The notes: generated by a model from the letters alone, not told the origin. Numbered from the stretch's first letter, positions 19,134 through 27,425 are shown. The stretch: DNA of 64,000 nt from Luteolibacter sp. SL250 (GCF_026625605.1 NZ_CP113054.1:3162001-3226000), one strand, 5' to 3'. Translations and numbers: made by a program.

Positions 19134-20054
19134 ATGAAATACTCCCTCTGCCGCCGATATCTGCTCCCGCTGCTGGCTCTCGCATGTTCGCAATCCGAGA
19201 CCCGGGCCGCGCTCCTGCTCTACGAAGGTTTCGAAGGTTACAGCACATCCGGCTTCCTCAATGGCCAGGCTGTCAGCAGCTCGGCCATTGGTTTTTCGGG
19301 CATCTGGGGAGGAAACACCGCCTCCACAGGCGCCGGCAACATCAACGCCAGCAGTCTCAGCTTCGGCAGTCTGCTTCCAACCAGTGGAGGTTCTTATGTC
19401 AACACGGGTGGCACGGTCGTCCTCGGCTCCACGCTTTCCATCCCGTCATCGCTCTCCGGCACCATCTGGATGAGCCACCTCATCCGGTTCAACGGAGCCC
19501 ACAGCGCGTCGGGCAGCGCCGGCTTTGAGGTCCGCATCGGTGACACCGCCGGAGGGTCGGAGGTCGTACGCTTCCGTACCTTCTCCGATACCCGCTCGGG
19601 AACCAGCAACGTCATCGGCACCGACTACAACACCGGGACCCTGTCCACAATCGGGGATTCCACCGATCCCCAGCTTGCGACAAACACCAACTATATCATG
19701 ATCAGTTCCTTCACCAACGTGGCGGGAACTTCGGGCAGCGGCACCGCCACCATCTGGGCGCTCACCACGGATCAGTTCCAGACCATGATGGAATCCCCCC
19801 TCGGTGCGGAGTCCTATCTGACCGAGGCCACGGCCGGGCAATATTCGGCGAAAGCCACCAACACCGACGCCGTCAAATCCACCGATCAGATCGAATCCGG
19901 CGACTTCCTCCAGATTGTCAACGTTGGCAACAACATCCAGCTCGATGAAATCCGGCTGGGCACCACCCTCGCCGACGTCATCCCTGAGCCCGGATCCGCC
20001 CTGCTTGCCATCTCCGGCCTCACATTTCTCCTCCGGCGATCCCGCAGGTCCTGA
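19134..20054 (+). CDS. PEP-CTERM sorted secreted protein
   Basis: This 306-residue protein has a signal peptide (residues about 5-25, LLPLLALACSQSETRAA), a low-complexity Ser/Gly/Thr-rich beta-type body, and a C-terminal PEP-CTERM signal: PEPGSALLAISG, a hydrophobic stretch and a basic RRSRRS tail. PEP-CTERM proteins are cut and attached by an exosortase and usually reach the surface or extracellular matrix; no exosortase gene is in this window. The start is preceded by GGGAGAGG at a plausible distance, one of the clearer ribosome sites here. The passenger domain is not recognised. Confidence 0.9.
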   Translation: MKYSLCRRYLLPLLALACSQSETRAALLLYEGFEGYSTSGFLNGQAVSSSAIGFSGIWGGNTASTGAGNINASSLSFGSLLPTSGGSYVNTGGTVVLGSTLSIPSSLSGTIWMSHLIRFNGAHSASGSAGFEVRIGDTAGGSEVVRFRTFSDTRSGTSNVIGTDYNTGTLSTIGDSTDPQLATNTNYIMISSFTNVAGTSGSGTATIWALTTDQFQTMMESPLGAESYLTEATAGQYSAKATNTDAVKSTDQIESGDFLQIVNVGNNIQLDEIRLGTTLADVIPEPGSALLAISGLTFLLRRSRRS

Positions 20055-20112
20055 GAACCCTGCTGAATCCCGTCTCCCGTTCCGCTCTGACAATCCTTCC
20101 CCATCCATCGGT

Positions 20113-21207
20113 GTGAAACCCATCTTCCTCTCCCTTCTTCTCAGCACCTTGCTTCCCGCCGCCACCATCGAAACCGTCGCCGGCAATGGCAAAACGGGCT
20201 ATGATGGCGACGGAGGTTCCGCGAAAAACGCGACGCTGAACCAGCCCTTCGGCGTCATCGTCGGACCGGACAAGGACATCTGGTTCACGGATACGAACAA
20301 CCATGTGATCCGTCGCATTTCCCATCACACGGAAGAGATCACCACCGTGGTGGGGACTGGAAAGAAAGGATACTCCGGAGACGGTGGACCTGCTGCCGAA
20401 GTAACCTGTAACGAACCCTACGAGCTGAGGTTCGACAAGGCGGGCAACCTCTACTGGGTGGAGCGCCTGAACCACGTGGTGAGGAAGATGGACAAGGCAA
20501 CCGGCAAGGTCAGCACCGTGGCGGGCACGGGCAAAGCGGGCTTCTCCGGTGACGGCGGCCTCGCCGACAAGGCGCAGATGCACCAACCGCACTCCATCCA
20601 GTTCGACAAGGACTACTCGAACCTCCTGATCTGCGACATCTCCAACAACCGTATCCGCGCGGTGGACATGAAGACCGGCACCATCTCCACCTGGTGCGGC
20701 AACGGAAAGAAGGACGCGACCCCGGATGGCGCGAAGGTCGGTCCGGAGGTTCCCCTCAAGGGACCACGCGCCCTTGACATCGCCCCGAACGGCGATCTGT
20801 GGCTGGCCCTCCGGGAAGGGAATGCGGTGTACCGCATCGATGCGAACTCGCTCCACCTCGAGCATGTCGCCGGCACGGGCAAACAAGGTTTCACCGGCAA
20901 CGGTGGTCCCGCCAAGGAAGCCACGCTCTCCGGACCAAAGGGAGTCGCCATTTCCCCGGATGGCAAGATGATCTATCTGGCGGACACGGAGTCCCACACC
21001 GTCCGTGCCATCAATCTCAGCAAATCCCCCGCCACGCTGGAACTGATCGCAGGTGACGGCAAGAAGGGCGACGGACCGGACCAGCCGGACCCGTTGAAGT
21101 GCCGCATGGCACGCCTGCACGGCATCGGCATCGACCCTGAGAACGGCGACCTCTACATCGGCGACAGCGAGACGCACAAGGTGCGGGTGGTGAAGTTCGG
21201 GAAATGA
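20113..21207 (+). CDS. Secreted NHL-repeat beta-propeller protein
   Basis: This 364-residue protein (GTG start) has a short signal peptide (FLSLLLSTLLPAATIE) followed by repeated propeller blades. Each blade carries a variant of VAGTGKxGxxGDGGPAxxA followed by a conserved proline-containing loop and a D-G-N-x-(I/L)-x-(F/V/W) strand; at least five are visible, for example ETVAGNGKTGYDGDGG, VVGTGKKGYSGDGG and VAGTGKQGFTGNGG. NHL propellers bind proteins, carbohydrates or peptides, and the ligand here is unknown. It sits 134 bases before the cytochrome c dehydrogenase-like gene on the same strand and could be functionally linked. Longer upstream starts overlap the PEP-CTERM gene and are unlikely. 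Confidence 0.85.
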   Translation: MKPIFLSLLLSTLLPAATIETVAGNGKTGYDGDGGSAKNATLNQPFGVIVGPDKDIWFTDTNNHVIRRISHHTEEITTVVGTGKKGYSGDGGPAAEVTCNEPYELRFDKAGNLYWVERLNHVVRKMDKATGKVSTVAGTGKAGFSGDGGLADKAQMHQPHSIQFDKDYSNLLICDISNNRIRAVDMKTGTISTWCGNGKKDATPDGAKVGPEVPLKGPRALDIAPNGDLWLALREGNAVYRIDANSLHLEHVAGTGKQGFTGNGGPAKEATLSGPKGVAISPDGKMIYLADTESHTVRAINLSKSPATLELIAGDGKKGDGPDQPDPLKCRMARLHGIGIDPENGDLYIGDSETHKVRVVKFGK

Positions 21208-21340
21208 GCCACCGGGAGCGCCGGGTGGCGGGCTGATCTTTCGGAAGCATTCTTCGATGTTCTTCCATTGAACGCTTCCTTCTCTGGAAGCCATTGGCAG
21301 AGTGGCGGGTATCGGTCCCAACCCATTCGTTTGCTCCGCC

Positions 21341-23929
21341 ATGCGTTTCCTGATCCCACGCTCTCCCAGGCTCGCCCTGCTGCCGCTCTGCGCCGCGTTT
21401 TCCCCACTCTGCCCAGGGCAGATCGGCGATGCATTGGACAAGCCGGGGGAAGTCCAGAAATCATTGGTCCCGGCCGACCAGATCCCGCCCGCACCGCCGC
21501 TCCCGCCACAGGACGCGCTGAAGACGCTGAAGGTGGCTCCGGGATACCGGATCGAGCTGGCCGCCTCCGAGCCGCAGGTCCAGGAACCGGTGGCGGTGGC
21601 ATTCACCCCGGACGGCCGCATGTGGGTGGCGGAGATGCGCGGCTACATGCCGGATGTGGACGGCAACGGCGAGGATCTGCCCACCGGTCGCGTCGTGGTT
21701 CTGTCCGACCATGATGGAGATGGTTTCTTTGAAGACTCCAAGGTGTTCGCGGATGATCTGGTCATGCCGAGGGCCATCCTGCCCGTGGCGGATGGAGTAC
21801 TGGTGGGCACGCCGCCCTTGCTGGAGTTCCTGCGTGACACGGATGGGGACGGCAAGGCGGACAAGCGAGAGACCGTCGCCGGAGACTATGGGGTGAAGGT
21901 CGATCCGAAGCGCCCCCATCTGGCGAATCCGGAGCGGGCGCCCAACAGCCTGCTCTGGGGCCATGACAACTGGATCTACAGTGCCGCCTACACGCGGAAG
22001 TTCCGTTTCACCGCAGGCGGCCAGTGGAAGATGGAGCCCACCAGCTTCCGCGGGCAGTGGGGCCTTGCCCAGGATGCCTACGGCCGCCTCTACCATTGCT
22101 CGAACAGCGACCACATCCGCGTGGACCTCATTCCCTCCCACTATCTTTCCAGAAACGCGAACTACCCCGCCCTTTCCGGGACGAACGTGAACGCCGCCGC
22201 GGACCAGCTCGTCTGGCCCGCCCGTGTGAACCCCGGCATCAACCGCGGCTACCGCCCGGAAATGCTCCGCAACGGCCGGCTCAAGGAATTCACCGCCGCC
22301 GGGGGCAACTGGATCTATGACGGCGATCTGCTGCCCGATCTGAAAGGCAACTACTTCATCCCGGAACCGGCGGGGAATTTCGTCCGCCGCAGCACCCTGT
22401 CCCAGGCCGATGGAGCGGTAGTCGCCGCCAATGCCCATTCCTCAGACGAGTTCCTCACCTCCACCGACGAACGCTTCCGCCCGGTGAGCGTGACCACTGG
22501 ACCGGATGGTGCCTTGTACATCGCGGATTTCTACCGTGGCATCCTGCAGCACCGTATCTCCCTCACCAGTTATCTGCGCAATCAGATCCTGGACCGGCAG
22601 TTGGACAAGCACCTGAACCGCGGGCGCATCTACCGCATCGTCCCGGAAAATCCCGCCGCCGCCATCCCCCGCCGAGTCACTGCTCCGGCGGGCGACGAAT
22701 GGCTGGCGCGGCTGTCCCACCCGAACCACTGGTGGCGCGAGGAAGCCCAGCGTCATCTGGTGACACAGGGCGGAACCAATCATATCCCCGCCCTGCGGAA
22801 GCTGGCCACGGAAGGCTCCACCATGGGCCGCGTCCATGCCCTGTGGACACTGGAGGGTCTAGGCAACGGCGCGCTGGATGCCGATACGCTCGTCTCCGCC
22901 CTCGGCAGCGTGGATTCCGTTCTGCTGTCCCACGCCGTGCGCCTCTCCGAGCCGTTCCTCAAGGATGGGAAGGACACCCGCATCCAGCCTCTGGTGATGA
23001 AAGCCGCTCTCGGAGGACCACCGGAGGCGATGCTCCAGGCAGTCCTTTCGTTGGGAGAACTCCGGAACCCGGAACTGGACCTGCAGCTCGCGGAAGCGGT
23101 CCGGAATCACCCGGAGAACAAGCATCTGCCGGACGCCTTCCTGAGCGGCCTGGAAAACCGGGAGTTCCAGATTCTGGCCAAGCTTTCCTCACTACCCGCC
23201 TGGCAGGAAGATCTGCCAGCCAGCAACCGCATGTTCACCCAACTCGCACGCGGGGTGATGGGATCACGCCAGGCGGAACACTGCCGCAAGGTCGCGGAAC
23301 TGGCGGCGGAAGCCCTCCAGGGCGGGAATGCCAAACGGGCGGTGGCGTTGCTGGACGGCCTGCTGCCTGTTTCCGGATCCTCCCGCAGACCGCTGGAACT
23401 TGAGAAAGAGCCGACCGGCTGGAAGGCGCTGACCGAAAATCCGGCGACCCAAGCAAAGATCATCGCACTCGCCAACGTCATCGTCTGGCCGGATAAAGCG
23501 GGTGTCACCGCCACCCTCAGACCGGAGCCTCTGACGCCAGAGCAGCAGGCTCGGTTCAATACGGGCAAGGAACTCTACGCCTCCGTCTGTGCCGCCTGCC
23601 ACCAGATGAATGGCCGCGGGCTGGAAGGCCTTGCTCCCCCGCTGCTGGATTCCGAGTGGGTGCTGGGACCATCCGGCCGTCCGATCCGCATCGTCCTACA
23701 CGGCGTGCGTGGACCCATCATGGTGCTTGGAAAAGTCCACACCGGTGACATGCCTCCCATGGGCGCAGCACTGGATGATGTCAAGCTCGCCTCGCTTCTC
23801 ACCTACCTCCGGAGGGAATGGGGGCACACCGCTTCACCCGTGGAGCCTGAGGAAGTCACCGCCGTGCGCAAGGCGACCGCCAGCCATACCGACGCATGGA
23901 GTCCGGAGGAGCTGATGAAGATCAAGTAA
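21341..23929 (+). CDS. PVC-type membrane-bound dehydrogenase with C-terminal heme-binding CxxCH domain
   Basis: This 862-residue secreted protein matches a family expanded in Planctomycetes and Verrucomicrobia. After a signal peptide (about 5-25) comes a beta-propeller dehydrogenase-like domain (about 50-430; note EPVAVAFTPDGRMWVAEMRGY and GPDGALYIADFYRG), then an alpha-helical HEAT-like region (about 450-720) and a cytochrome c domain with the heme motif CAACH (Cys750, Cys753, His754) and a later GDMPPMG methionine ligand. It probably oxidises a sugar or alcohol in the periplasm and passes electrons to heme, but the substrate is unknown. It converges with the DUF429 gene, with only 2 bases between stops. 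Confidence 0.92.
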   Translation: MRFLIPRSPRLALLPLCAAFSPLCPGQIGDALDKPGEVQKSLVPADQIPPAPPLPPQDALKTLKVAPGYRIELAASEPQVQEPVAVAFTPDGRMWVAEMRGYMPDVDGNGEDLPTGRVVVLSDHDGDGFFEDSKVFADDLVMPRAILPVADGVLVGTPPLLEFLRDTDGDGKADKRETVAGDYGVKVDPKRPHLANPERAPNSLLWGHDNWIYSAAYTRKFRFTAGGQWKMEPTSFRGQWGLAQDAYGRLYHCSNSDHIRVDLIPSHYLSRNANYPALSGTNVNAAADQLVWPARVNPGINRGYRPEMLRNGRLKEFTAAGGNWIYDGDLLPDLKGNYFIPEPAGNFVRRSTLSQADGAVVAANAHSSDEFLTSTDERFRPVSVTTGPDGALYIADFYRGILQHRISLTSYLRNQILDRQLDKHLNRGRIYRIVPENPAAAIPRRVTAPAGDEWLARLSHPNHWWREEAQRHLVTQGGTNHIPALRKLATEGSTMGRVHALWTLEGLGNGALDADTLVSALGSVDSVLLSHAVRLSEPFLKDGKDTRIQPLVMKAALGGPPEAMLQAVLSLGELRNPELDLQLAEAVRNHPENKHLPDAFLSGLENREFQILAKLSSLPAWQEDLPASNRMFTQLARGVMGSRQAEHCRKVAELAAEALQGGNAKRAVALLDGLLPVSGSSRRPLELEKEPTGWKALTENPATQAKIIALANVIVWPDKAGVTATLRPEPLTPEQQARFNTGKELYASVCAACHQMNGRGLEGLAPPLLDSEWVLGPSGRPIRIVLHGVRGPIMVLGKVHTGDMPPMGAALDDVKLASLLTYLRREWGHTASPVEPEEVTAVRKATASHTDAWSPEELMKIK

Positions 23930-23931
23930 AG

Positions 23932-24735
23932 TCAGCATCGGCCGGATCCGGAGGACTTACCCGACTTATCGCAGGACCGGGGATACCAGATCCAGCCTTC
24001 CGCCGGGTCAATATCATCCCCTGGTTCATGAAATGCCTTGCGATTGCCGTCAAAGAGCCTCGCCAACAGCGCGCAGATCAAGCCGTCTTCCTCATCATCT
24101 GAAATGTTCCCTGACACCGACTTGATTCCCGTGAAATCGTTCAGAATTTCAGGGCAATCGACCTCTCCCCCCGTTTCGCCTCCCCGCGTCTTGCAGGTGG
24201 CAGGATAAACCTCGATCACGGTCACCTCCACTTCACCCGGACTAATGACCGACCAAACTCCTTTCTCCTTCGAGGAATCGAAAAGGAAGCGGCAGAGAAA
24301 ATGCATCACCTTCGTCGTCTGCGAACCGATCTGGTGGATTACGGGCGACAGCGGAATCCGTCCCATCCTCTTTTCGACAAACTGTTCCGTCCCGCGATAG
24401 AGGTAACCGATGTCGATGGCTTTCGCATCCACCCGTTCTGAACACCCTCCCTCTCCGTCTATCCCCAGCAATGATCTGAAATCCTTCGGGAATCCAAAAG
24501 GGGCATCCACCGCCATAACCACCCGATCCCCACGGCGAGGAGTCACTTCGGTCCCAAGGCATTTCCCGAAGCAGAATTCCAGAAACCCGTCCAGATCCCG
24601 CTCATCTGCGAGGCTTTGCTGCAGCCCGCATGCGGCTTTTCCGAGCGAGTTTCCATCTCCATCCAGAAGCCACAGTCCGTCCTTCTGCTTTGTCCTCCAA
24701 GCTCCTATGTCCCAACCCAAGTAGTAGCACGCCAT
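23932..24735 (-). CDS. DUF429-like protein (predicted RNase H-fold nuclease)
   Basis: This 267-residue protein resembles the DUF429 family: an N-terminal GWDIGAW strand (residues about 7-13), a VMAVDAPFGFP motif (about 75), IEVYPATCKTRG (about 190) and a final DDEEDGLICALLARLF helix. Together these supply the acidic residues of an RNase H-like fold. No substrate is established for the family. Base composition is a little less GC-rich than the neighbours, and it lies beside the tRNA-bounded accessory segment. The chosen ATG (24735) starts just before the first fold strand; in-frame starts at 24765 and 24804 are alternatives. Confidence 0.7.
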   Translation of the reverse strand: MACYYLGWDIGAWRTKQKDGLWLLDGDGNSLGKAACGLQQSLADERDLDGFLEFCFGKCLGTEVTPRRGDRVVMAVDAPFGFPKDFRSLLGIDGEGGCSERVDAKAIDIGYLYRGTEQFVEKRMGRIPLSPVIHQIGSQTTKVMHFLCRFLFDSSKEKGVWSVISPGEVEVTVIEVYPATCKTRGGETGGEVDCPEILNDFTGIKSVSGNISDDEEDGLICALLARLFDGNRKAFHEPGDDIDPAEGWIWYPRSCDKSGKSSGSGRC

Positions 24736-24900
24736 CTCTCCGACCAACGGACGCTCCAAAGCCATCACTGTCAAACCGAATGGCCTTCTGACCACAGACA
24801 GCATGATGGTGCTTGGCCGTCAGCGCACCCAACTTGACTCGCGGTGGTACTGCTGCTTTCATCGTCCCGTGATCCTCAATACCCGCCACCCACACCGAAT

Positions 24901-24919
24901 ATGATGCTCCGGGCATCAT
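24901..24919. repeat. 7-bp inverted repeat just upstream of tRNA-Ile
   Basis: ATGATGC-TCCGG-GCATCAT ends 4 bases before the tRNA and overlaps a -10-like TATGAT (24900-24905). It could be an operator or part of a recombination site; no matching -35 is evident. Confidence 0.45.
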
Positions 24920-24923
24920 ATCC

Positions 24924-24999
24924 GGGGGTGTAGCTCAGCGGTCAGAGCGGGTTCTTTATAAGGGCCGGGTCGAGGCTTCAAATCCCTCCGCCCCTACCA
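24924..24999 (+). tRNA. tRNA-Ile (anticodon UAU), possibly degenerate
   Basis: This 76-base cloverleaf has a genomically encoded CCA. The acceptor is GGGGGTG/CGCCCCT (two wobble pairs), the D arm GCTC...GAGC, the anticodon loop TTTATAA with anticodon TAT (reads AUA), and the T loop TTCAAAT. Two weaknesses are visible: the anticodon stem has two adjacent G-T pairs (GGTTC/GGGCC), and the last T-stem pair, normally G53-C61, is C-C. The tRNA may be functional but impaired, or a remnant at an integration site, since its 3' end recurs at 27443-27460. Confidence 0.75.
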
Positions 25000-25000
25000 G
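24983..25000 (+). repeat. 18-bp direct repeat, left copy (tRNA 3' end, possible att site)
   Basis: TCCCTCCGCCCCTACCAG covers the T-stem 3' strand, acceptor, CCA and one following base. The identical 18 bases recur at 27443-27460, preceded in both cases by CTTCA, with AA missing in the right copy. A tRNA 3'-end duplication is the classic mark of integration. Confidence 0.6.
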
Positions 25001-25084
25001 CATAATCGGGAAATCCCTTTAAAATAAGGACCATTGTTTCCGAAAGCTCCTGAAAATGCTTTCAAAGACGGTTAATTTCCACCC

Positions 25085-25394
25085 ATGACCAAGGCACCAT
25101 CCTCCCATGGTTCCGCAGTGGTGAAGCCCGTAAAGATCGGTCCACTCACGGCCAAGCTCACCCAGCGCGGTACTGGCGCCCATTCCGGCAGCTGGAAGAT
25201 CACCTACAAGGGTCTCGACGGAAAACTCTTCATCGCCACCGTCACCCTGGAGATGGGCCACACCCAGGACATGGTCATCGGCACCTACCTCAACCCCCCG
25301 CTTCGAGGAAGACGCCACCACCTGGTTCTCCCTCAACCGGGAAAACGCCCGCTCACTCGCCGCCTCCTACCCCTCCAACATCGTCAGCACCTAA
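25085..25394 (+). pseudogene. Unrecognised gene broken by a frameshift in a C-run
   Basis: The reading frame from 25085 looks coding up to GHTQDMVIGTYLNPP. In the CCCCCC tract near 25300 the frame is lost; one base away it continues as FEEDATTWFSLNRENARS and ends naturally with IVST at a TAA (25392-25394). Repaired, it would be about 103 residues, small and soluble with no cysteine, signal peptide or known motif. A single indel in a homopolymer is equally likely to be a real mutation or a sequencing error. It starts 86 bases after the tRNA. Confidence 0.6.
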
Positions 25395-25469
25395 GCCTGA
25401 CCCCACCCGGGGCCCTCTAACAAAGCAGCTTGATCACCCGGGGAGATATGGTTGGATGATTCCCCTCCC

Positions 25470-26303
25470 ATGACAAAGAAGCAGGAAGATCCATCCCCGA
25501 CAAACAAGGATAAGAAAAAGCAGTGCTTTTTCATAACGCCTATCGGCGATGGGGCGTCCGGCACCAGACGCCTCACCGATGGTTTGCTCGCTTCGGTCAT
25601 CCGCCCTGTCCTCGAGCCAATGGGATTCGAGGTGAGAGCTTCCCATGAAGTGAACGGGACCGGCTCTATCAGCATCGACATCGTCCGCCGATTGCTGGAG
25701 GCGGAGTTGGTGATCGCAAACCTCACCGACCTTAATCCCAACGTCATGTACGAGCTCGCGGTGCGTCACGCGAAACGACTTCCCGTTGTCTGCATCACTC
25801 ACCAGTCCACCCGGCTTCCCTTCGATATCGCCCATGAAAGGACGATCTTTTTCGATAATGACATCATGGGGGTCGAGGTCCTGAAACCCCAACTGGAAGC
25901 AGAGGTTCAAGCCGCTTTATTGGAGGAAAAGCCCGACAACCCAATTTATCGGGCAGCGAGAGAAAACATTATCAGAGCCGATGCCAAAGAAGGGGACGCG
26001 CTCTCGATCATACTCGAGAGGTTGGATAAACTATCGACCCCTCAGAATCGGCCACTGCAAACCAGGATCACCCAAGACCGGGATGTTCAACATTACGCAT
26101 TAATTTTAACGAAGGCGGTCAAAAGCAGTGAACTGGGCAGAATTGTCGAGAATCACGGAAATGACGTACTATTTGGAAAAGGGCCAGGTATTCCGGAAGG
26201 GGCAGTAAAACTATTTCCGCTAGATAGTAATCTAGCTCCTCTAAGGAACGCCACTAGAGAACTCATAAATGCTGGCGGAGTTATTTTGGAAGTGAATTTG
26301 TGA
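25470..26303 (+). CDS. Nucleoside 2-deoxyribosyltransferase/TIR-like domain protein
   Basis: The protein has 277 residues. After a polar N-terminus (1-17) comes CFFITPIGD (about 19-27), a first strand and phosphate loop, then GSISIDIVRRLLEAELVIANLT and NPNVMYELAVRHA with Glu95. This is the usual active-site layout of the nucleoside 2-deoxyribosyltransferase/TIR-like superfamily, many members of which are NAD- or nucleotide-directed effectors in bacterial immunity. The last third (about 165-277) is not recognised. From about 26090 the DNA turns AT-rich, unlike its neighbours. It is followed 26 bases later by a membrane coiled-coil gene on the same strand. A defence role is inference from fold and location. 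Confidence 0.75.
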   Translation: MTKKQEDPSPTNKDKKKQCFFITPIGDGASGTRRLTDGLLASVIRPVLEPMGFEVRASHEVNGTGSISIDIVRRLLEAELVIANLTDLNPNVMYELAVRHAKRLPVVCITHQSTRLPFDIAHERTIFFDNDIMGVEVLKPQLEAEVQAALLEEKPDNPIYRAARENIIRADAKEGDALSIILERLDKLSTPQNRPLQTRITQDRDVQHYALILTKAVKSSELGRIVENHGNDVLFGKGPGIPEGAVKLFPLDSNLAPLRNATRELINAGGVILEVNL

Positions 26304-26329
26304 TATTCAACTTCATACATATTCTTGAA

Positions 26330-27196
26330 ATGTCTCCTCCTCCCCTTTCCGCCCATCATGTCCCCGTGAGAAAGCGCGGCGGATGCCTCACCCTCCTCAA
26401 ATGGGCCTCCATCGCCTTCGTCGCGTTTCTCATCCTCATCGCTGTCGCCGGAGTCATGGCAAACAAGGAAGTCGCCCGAAAGCAAGCCGCAGCTCAGAAA
26501 GACCTTCAGGAACAAGCCGCCGCCGCCAGAGCCGCCGAGGAAACCCGCCTCGCAGCCATGACCCCGGAGCAGCGCGCCGACGAAGAAGAAAAAGCCCGCC
26601 TCGCCCGTGCCCGTGAGGCCAAACAAGCCGCCCTCCGCGAAAAGAACCGCCTCAACGCCGACGAAGAGGCCCGGAAAGAAGCAGAGTATCGGAAAGTGCT
26701 GACAGCCCAGGAAGCCGCGGAAAAAGCCGCCGCAGCCGAAAAGGCCGCCGCAGCAGCAGAGGCGGAGCGAAAGAGGACCGCCGACGTCCCTAGCAATATC
26801 AAGCGCCTCGCCCAAAAAGAGCTCGGAGACCGCTATCTCGACAGCACGGCCGTCTGGGAAGACGGCTGGGTCATCCAGATCAACGCCTACGCCGACAACT
26901 ACGCCGACCATCCGAAGCTCCTGCAGATGCAGATGCTCAAACTCGCCGCCCTTTCCCACCCCAACGGCATGAAGGTCAAGCGGTTCACTATCTCCTTCGA
27001 CGGCGACTTCACCGACGGACTCGGCAACAACAGGCGCAACAAACTCATCCAGTGCCAGATGATCGACTCCGTCCGCGACCAGATCAACTGGGGTGACCGC
27101 AACGCGGATCTCTACAACCTCACCTTCTCCCGGGTATTCGAGACAGAGGCATGCCATCCCGCATTCCGGGAAAAGTGGTTGGCATCCCTCAAGTAA
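26330..27196 (+). CDS. Membrane-anchored coiled-coil protein
   Basis: This 288-residue protein has a short basic N-terminus, one transmembrane helix (about 21-43, LKWASIAFVAFLILIAVAGVM), a long Ala/Glu/Lys/Arg coiled coil (about 46-155, with runs such as AAEKAAAAEKAAAAAEAERKR), and a compact C-terminal domain (about 160-288) containing AVWEDGWVIQINAYADNYADHP and KRFTISFDGDF. The C-terminal domain is not recognised. It follows the deoxyribosyltransferase-like gene by 26 bases and could form a two-gene unit with it. The first in-frame start at 26300 is possible but would overlap the previous gene. Confidence 0.8.
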   Translation: MSPPPLSAHHVPVRKRGGCLTLLKWASIAFVAFLILIAVAGVMANKEVARKQAAAQKDLQEQAAAARAAEETRLAAMTPEQRADEEEKARLARAREAKQAALREKNRLNADEEARKEAEYRKVLTAQEAAEKAAAAEKAAAAAEAERKRTADVPSNIKRLAQKELGDRYLDSTAVWEDGWVIQINAYADNYADHPKLLQMQMLKLAALSHPNGMKVKRFTISFDGDFTDGLGNNRRNKLIQCQMIDSVRDQINWGDRNADLYNLTFSRVFETEACHPAFREKWLASLK

Positions 27197-27206
27197 CCCG
27201 CCCCCC

Positions 27207-27383
27207 TTACTTCCTATTCCTGCACACCCTGCACTTCCCACCGGACGTGCAGTTTTTGCTGTACTAGCAGTTCTTGCACACCGTGCACTCCCCATCAGGG
27301 TTGCAGGTAGCCGCATCCGGGCTGATCACCTACCCGGAAAAGCCACATCCCCCGCTCACCGGCACCGTCACCGTCTTCCCCAT
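27207..27383 (-). pseudogene. Cys-rich small reading frame with two in-frame TAG codons
   Basis: From ATG at 27383 the frame reads MGKTVTVPVSGGCGFSG, TAG, VISPDAATCNPDGECTVCKNC, TAG, YSKNCTSGGKCRVCRNRK, then TAA, all in one frame over 59 codons. The two cysteine modules CNPDGECTVCKN and CTSGGKCRVCRN are clearly related, so the frame was once coding, probably as a metal-binding, metallothionein-like protein. Each TAG could come from a CAG (Gln) codon. TAG is a normal stop in this genome (the DUF1080 gene ends with it), which favours decay over recoding. It lies antisense in the spacer between the membrane coiled-coil gene and trmD, downstream of the trmD terminator. Confidence 0.55.
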
Positions 27384-27425
27384 CGTGCAAGCTGGGAGCA
27401 GCACACAGATCACTGGGGCCATCAG

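Noticed and set aside
21208-21240. Terminator after the NHL-repeat gene
   Set aside because: GCCACCGG/CCGGGTGGC-type pairing exists but has a bulge and no T-run, so it is not convincing.
27207-27383. TAG as a recoded (sense) codon in this genome
   Set aside because: TAG is used as an ordinary stop by the DUF1080 gene (59281-59283), so decay of the Cys-rich gene is the simpler reading; kept only as a testable alternative.
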